A stretch of DNA of 7,737 bases, taken from NCBI GenBank assembly GCA_026197195.1, contig JAPHUG010000014.1:1-7737 (forward strand), written 5' to 3'. Origin of the DNA: Sedimenticola sp. Its GTDB lineage: Bacteria; Pseudomonadota; Gammaproteobacteria; Chromatiales; Chromatiaceae. The translations under genes and the position numbers were made by a program. This document shows positions 4,614-7,737 of the stretch, in pieces; within the stretch, counting starts at the first letter, position 1; every line of letters starts with the position of its first letter. Under the pieces are notes generated by a model that was given only the letters and a program-made list of their open reading frames with translations, searched no databases and was not told where the DNA came from.

Positions 4614-5969
4614 TTAAGGCTTGATATCATACTTTTCCATCAGGCTGTAGAGTGTCGGCCGAGTAATCCCTAGGATTTTTGCTGTGTCGGATACATTTGA
4701 GTCGGCGTGATTGAGTGCGCGTAATATGGCCTTGCGTTCAGCCTCACCTCGCACCTGTTTCAGATTCAACGGCATAGACTCTTCTTCCGTCGTATCAAGC
4801 TCAAGGTCTTCCAGGGTAATTAGTGCATTATCTGCCATGATTACGGCTCGCTTAACACGGCTCTCTATTTCTCTGACGTTTCCAGGCCAGTCATGATTCT
4901 CAATGGCTTGAATTGATTGGTTATCGAAACCGGTGATCTGCCGTCCGTACTCTTTTCTAAATCGTTCAAGGAAGGCTTTTGCTAAAACGAGCGAGTCACC
5001 CTCACGTTCTTTTAATGACGGTATTTTTATCGTGACTTCACTGATTCTGTAATAGAGGTCTTCCCTAAAACGGCCTTCTTCGATAAGTCCCTGGATATTT
5101 TGATGCGTTGCGCAGATTATTCTTGCATCAATAGGGATCTCTTCACGGCCGCCGATTCTTTCAAGTACCCTTTCCTGTAAAAAGCGGAGCAGTTTAGCCT
5201 GCAGATCAAAGGGTAGATCGCCTATTTCATCGAGGAATAGGGTGCCACCATTAGCGTATTCAATTCTTCCTTTGGTCTGTTTTGCTGCCCCCGTAAAGGC
5301 GCCTTTCTCATAACCGAATAATTCACTCTCGATTAAATTGGCAGGAATGGCTGCACAATTGATAGCTACCATCTTATGGTTTGAACGCGGACTCAGTTCA
5401 TGCAGTGCCTGTGCGAATAACTCTTTACCTGTTCCGCTGGCACCAAGCAGTAAAGTGGTGATATTTGAAGGCGCTACTTTCTCTATCGTACGACAAACCT
5501 TCAGCATTTCAGGGCTAGTGGCAATAATGCCGTTTAAAGGTGTCTTACTTTGATCTTGTTGCAGCTTTAAGTTTTCTTGTTCAAGTTCATAAACGTGGTA
5601 GGCTCGATTCACGATCAGAGTCAGCATTTCTGGTTCAACAGGCTTTTGGCAGAAATCATAAGCACCTAAAGCAATAGCCCGTACAGCATTGGTTCTGTCA
5701 TTATCACCTGTCACTACTATTATTTTCGTATTTGGAGCAATGGAAAGTATCTCTTCCAGAGTAGCGAGCCCTTCGCTTACGCCTCCCGGATCAGGAGGTA
5801 ATCCCAAGTCTAGCGTTACAACTGCCGGTTGATGGCGCCTCAGTAGTGTTATGGCTTCTTGACGGTCTCCAGCTATTACGACATCAAAGTCATCAAAGCA
5901 CCATCTTAGTTGACTCTGCAATCCCACATCATCTTCAACAATTAATAGATGTTTACTCGTTTCTGCCAC
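4614..5969 (-). CDS. prsR: PEP-CTERM system response regulator PrsR, sigma-54-dependent activator
   Basis: This 451-residue NtrC-type regulator has three domains. The receiver (about 6-125) has the acidic pair E12/D13/D14, phospho-acceptor D54 in TLDLGLPP, T87 and K109. An AAA+ domain (about 145-380) has Walker A GASGTGKE (176-183), the sigma-54-contacting loop GAFTGA (223-228), Walker B LFLDEIGD (244-251), FREDLYYR (301-308) and GNVRE (363-367). A Fis-type helix-turn-helix ends the protein (about 409-448, ILGITRPTLYSLMEKY). All key residues are present, so it should open sigma-54 promoters when phosphorylated. The receiver sequence, domain order, length and adjacent prsK identify PrsR of XrtA/PEP-CTERM systems, a pair associated with sigma-54-dependent expression of PEP-CTERM genes. 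The start is GTG at 5967-5969 with GAGG 6 bases upstream. It lies 35 bases after prsK, so the two probably share a transcript. Confidence 0.95.
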   Translation of the reverse strand: MAETSKHLLIVEDDVGLQSQLRWCFDDFDVVIAGDRQEAITLLRRHQPAVVTLDLGLPPDPGGVSEGLATLEEILSIAPNTKIIVVTGDNDRTNAVRAIALGAYDFCQKPVEPEMLTLIVNRAYHVYELEQENLKLQQDQSKTPLNGIIATSPEMLKVCRTIEKVAPSNITTLLLGASGTGKELFAQALHELSPRSNHKMVAINCAAIPANLIESELFGYEKGAFTGAAKQTKGRIEYANGGTLFLDEIGDLPFDLQAKLLRFLQERVLERIGGREEIPIDARIICATHQNIQGLIEEGRFREDLYYRISEVTIKIPSLKEREGDSLVLAKAFLERFRKEYGRQITGFDNQSIQAIENHDWPGNVREIESRVKRAVIMADNALITLEDLELDTTEEESMPLNLKQVRGEAERKAILRALNHADSNVSDTAKILGITRPTLYSLMEKYDIKP

Positions 5970-5975
5970 TGGCTA

Positions 5976-5979
5976 CCTC
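5976..5979 (-). promoter_or_regulatory. Ribosome binding site of prsR
   Basis: Read on the minus strand, GAGG stands 6 bases before the GTG start codon (5967-5969), inside the 35-base gap after prsK. It supports GTG as the initiator. Confidence 0.6.
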
Positions 5980-6004
5980 ACTGTTGCGCACTGTACATTT
6001 CTAG

Positions 6005-7737
6005 TTATTCAATGTTTTGGGATAGGGGTAGAGAGATGGTGAATGTTGAGCCAACACCAGGTTCACTCTCTACTTTTATCTCCCCGCCTAAGCTTCGTAT
6101 GTATTCGCGACTTTCAAATACACCTATGCCCATTCCTGTTAGTCCTTTGGTGGAATCGAATGGTATGAACAGGCGGTGTTTTATGAAATCATGATCCATT
6201 CCACAGCCACTGTCAGCAATGGTAATAATGGCATTTCCGAATGCTTGCGATAGGTTAATACTAACATGTCCCTCGCTGGGGGTCGCATCTTGTGCATTTT
6301 GAATGATATGTCCAAATACCGTGCTTAACTGCTCTTTGTCAGCATCTACAAAGATGAGTTCTTCTGGCAATTTAAGCGTAGGTTCAGGTTGTCTTGAAGC
6401 ATAAGCGGCCTGCGCATCCGTCAGTAATTGAATTAAATTGTTCTTTTTTGTCTTACTGCCCCGCATGCCGCTTTTCATCTGTTCCATCAAGCGGGTCATT
6501 CTATCCACTGAATTTTTTACGGTACCGATGACGTCATCAACAAACTCAGGTTTATGCTTGTGCTTTTCAGCATTTGAGACAATGAGAGACTGCTGTGCCA
6601 GTATATTCTTCAGATCATGCACAACATACGCAGATAGTCGATTGAATGCCTCAAATTGACGCGCCTGAGACAGTGCTTGCTCGGAGACATGTTGTGCCAG
6701 GTGACTCGCTATTTGCTGTCCGGCCATTTTAAGCAAGTCTCGATCTTCCCAGTTAATGCTCTTCTGTGATTGGGATCGTATTATAATAATGAAACCTATA
6801 ACTTCTGTCTTAAACAGCAAGGGCACAATAAGCCAGGCGTTCTCTATCTCGCCTAGCCAGTCTGGTGGTTTGAATTCAACATAAAGGTCGGGGTTTCTCT
6901 GATATTCATCGAGATCTATTAGCCAGAGATTCTGTTCCAGGAACCGGGTTAGGGCGTCATTATGACCGGTTGAACTGGTTGCCGGTTCTGGCATATTCAG
7001 GCAGGAGTTGAAGATATATTTACCGCTCTCATCTTTAATCCAGAAGGCGCCGCCTGTGCTATTCACCAGTGCTGACAGGGCTCGTATGGCTCTGACGGGA
7101 ACAATATCATCACTGTCAGAGAGCGTATTGGTAAAGCGCAACCACTCTTCTCGATAGTCATACTTATAGTTGAAGAAATGTTTGCTTAATAACACCCTGA
7201 TCTTGGCGCGGATCGTTCCAGAAAATAGAATGATCAGGAGCAGTGCTGCCGTGCCACTGAAAAACGCGATCTGGAGGGTCGATCCCCAAGAGCCACCATA
7301 GAATTTAATGTAGTAGCCAGCAGATGCCATGACGAGTAGATAGACGCCCGCACCGATAAGAGTGACCGATTGAAACACGACATTCCTGGATACGTAGATA
7401 TCCAGGGACCATTTAGGATTGCGTGCGACAGAGATGGCTATGAGTGGAACCATCACGCCATTGACAATTCCACGTGCATTCCAGAGCGCTGGATTGAGCT
7501 GCTTAAAGAGCAGGGCGTCTGCAAACATGAAAAAATCAAAGGCGAAAATAGAGCCGATCCCTATGCATAGATGCTTGATAGCCCAGCGTTGATTTTGGTT
7601 GGAATTTCTAAATAGCTGTTCAAGCAGAAGCAGGGCGATAATGTTAAATAGTACCCAGATCCCCAGTATGGCTTCACGGCCAAGCCAGGTTCGACTCTCG
7701 CTGAGAAGCGCGTACAGGGGCATCAGTACGGTAATCA
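6005..7737 (-). CDS. prsK: PEP-CTERM system histidine kinase PrsK, N-terminal part outside window
   Basis: The frame is open from the window edge to TAA at 6005-6007. A Met codon at 7721-7723 is internal, because the four codons before it are open and the family is about 100 residues longer. Residues below count from that Met. Hydrophobic segments at about 19-38, 51-73, 85-99, 116-135 and 150-169 are the later part of the membrane sensor. A GAF-like domain follows (about 205-345). The phospho-acceptor region has H369 in YVVHDLKNILAQ, and the ATPase domain has N-box N476 (IIQNAQDA), DSGCGMD (504-510), FIPFDSTK (519-526) and GLTGMGIGV (527-535). This is an intact kinase core. The H-box wording VVHDLKN and the downstream prsR identify PrsK, the membrane sensor of the XrtA/PEP-CTERM two-component system. 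The signal is unknown. The promoter lies outside the window. Confidence 0.93.
   Translation of the reverse strand, partial: ITVLMPLYALLSESRTWLGREAILGIWVLFNIIALLLLEQLFRNSNQNQRWAIKHLCIGIGSIFAFDFFMFADALLFKQLNPALWNARGIVNGVMVPLIAISVARNPKWSLDIYVSRNVVFQSVTLIGAGVYLLVMASAGYYIKFYGGSWGSTLQIAFFSGTAALLLIILFSGTIRAKIRVLLSKHFFNYKYDYREEWLRFTNTLSDSDDIVPVRAIRALSALVNSTGGAFWIKDESGKYIFNSCLNMPEPATSSTGHNDALTRFLEQNLWLIDLDEYQRNPDLYVEFKPPDWLGEIENAWLIVPLLFKTEVIGFIIIIRSQSQKSINWEDRDLLKMAGQQIASHLAQHVSEQALSQARQFEAFNRLSAYVVHDLKNILAQQSLIVSNAEKHKHKPEFVDDVIGTVKNSVDRMTRLMEQMKSGMRGSKTKKNNLIQLLTDAQAAYASRQPEPTLKLPEELIFVDADKEQLSTVFGHIIQNAQDATPSEGHVSINLSQAFGNAIITIADSGCGMDHDFIKHRLFIPFDSTKGLTGMGIGVFESREYIRSLGGEIKVESEPGVGSTFTISLPLSQNIE

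Noticed and set aside
5949..6194. Plus-strand frame spanning the prsK/prsR junction
   Set aside because: It is antisense to the conserved ends of prsK and prsR, with no ribosome site or protein features.

Overview
The window reads as a chromosomal segment of a proteobacterium, most likely an environmental gammaproteobacterium. This is inferred from the gene families: Pseudomonas-type cobalamin genes (cobS, cbiB/cobD, cobC) beside the XrtA/PEP-CTERM (EpsH) exopolysaccharide and protein-sorting regulators. No rRNA, tRNA, mobile element or CRISPR array was seen, and species cannot be named from the sequence.

Layout. Positions 1-1963 (+) hold the end of a tightly packed adenosylcobalamin nucleotide-loop operon: the last 26 codons of cobS, then cbiB, then cobC, all with overlapping ends. 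Positions 1964-2277 form an AT-rich, palindrome-dense intergenic region carrying a strong sigma-54 (-24/-12) promoter match at 2047-2063. It reads toward a small unrecognised membrane-anchored protein (2278-2709, +). A second 309-base gap (2710-3018) has short repeats but no promoter I can defend. It leads to a polyprenyl-phosphate sugar transferase of the XrtA/PEP-CTERM-associated family (3019-4572, +). Convergent to it on the minus strand are prsR (4614-5969) and, upstream of it in transcription, prsK (6005 to beyond 7737, 5' end missing). These encode the response regulator and histidine kinase of the PEP-CTERM system.

How it fits together. The cob genes attach the aminopropanol-phosphate side chain and the lower ligand of cobalamin and appear unrelated to the rest. 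PrsK should sense an unknown signal and phosphorylate PrsR, an AAA+ sigma-54 activator with an intact GAFTGA loop. The only convincing sigma-54 promoter in the intergenic DNA of this window lies before the small membrane protein. That protein is therefore a candidate PrsR target and possible new accessory of the exopolysaccharide/exosortase machinery (inference). The sugar transferase would start the repeat unit of the polysaccharide with which PEP-CTERM proteins are associated. Exosortase XrtA and the remaining eps genes are not in the window and may lie beyond 7737.
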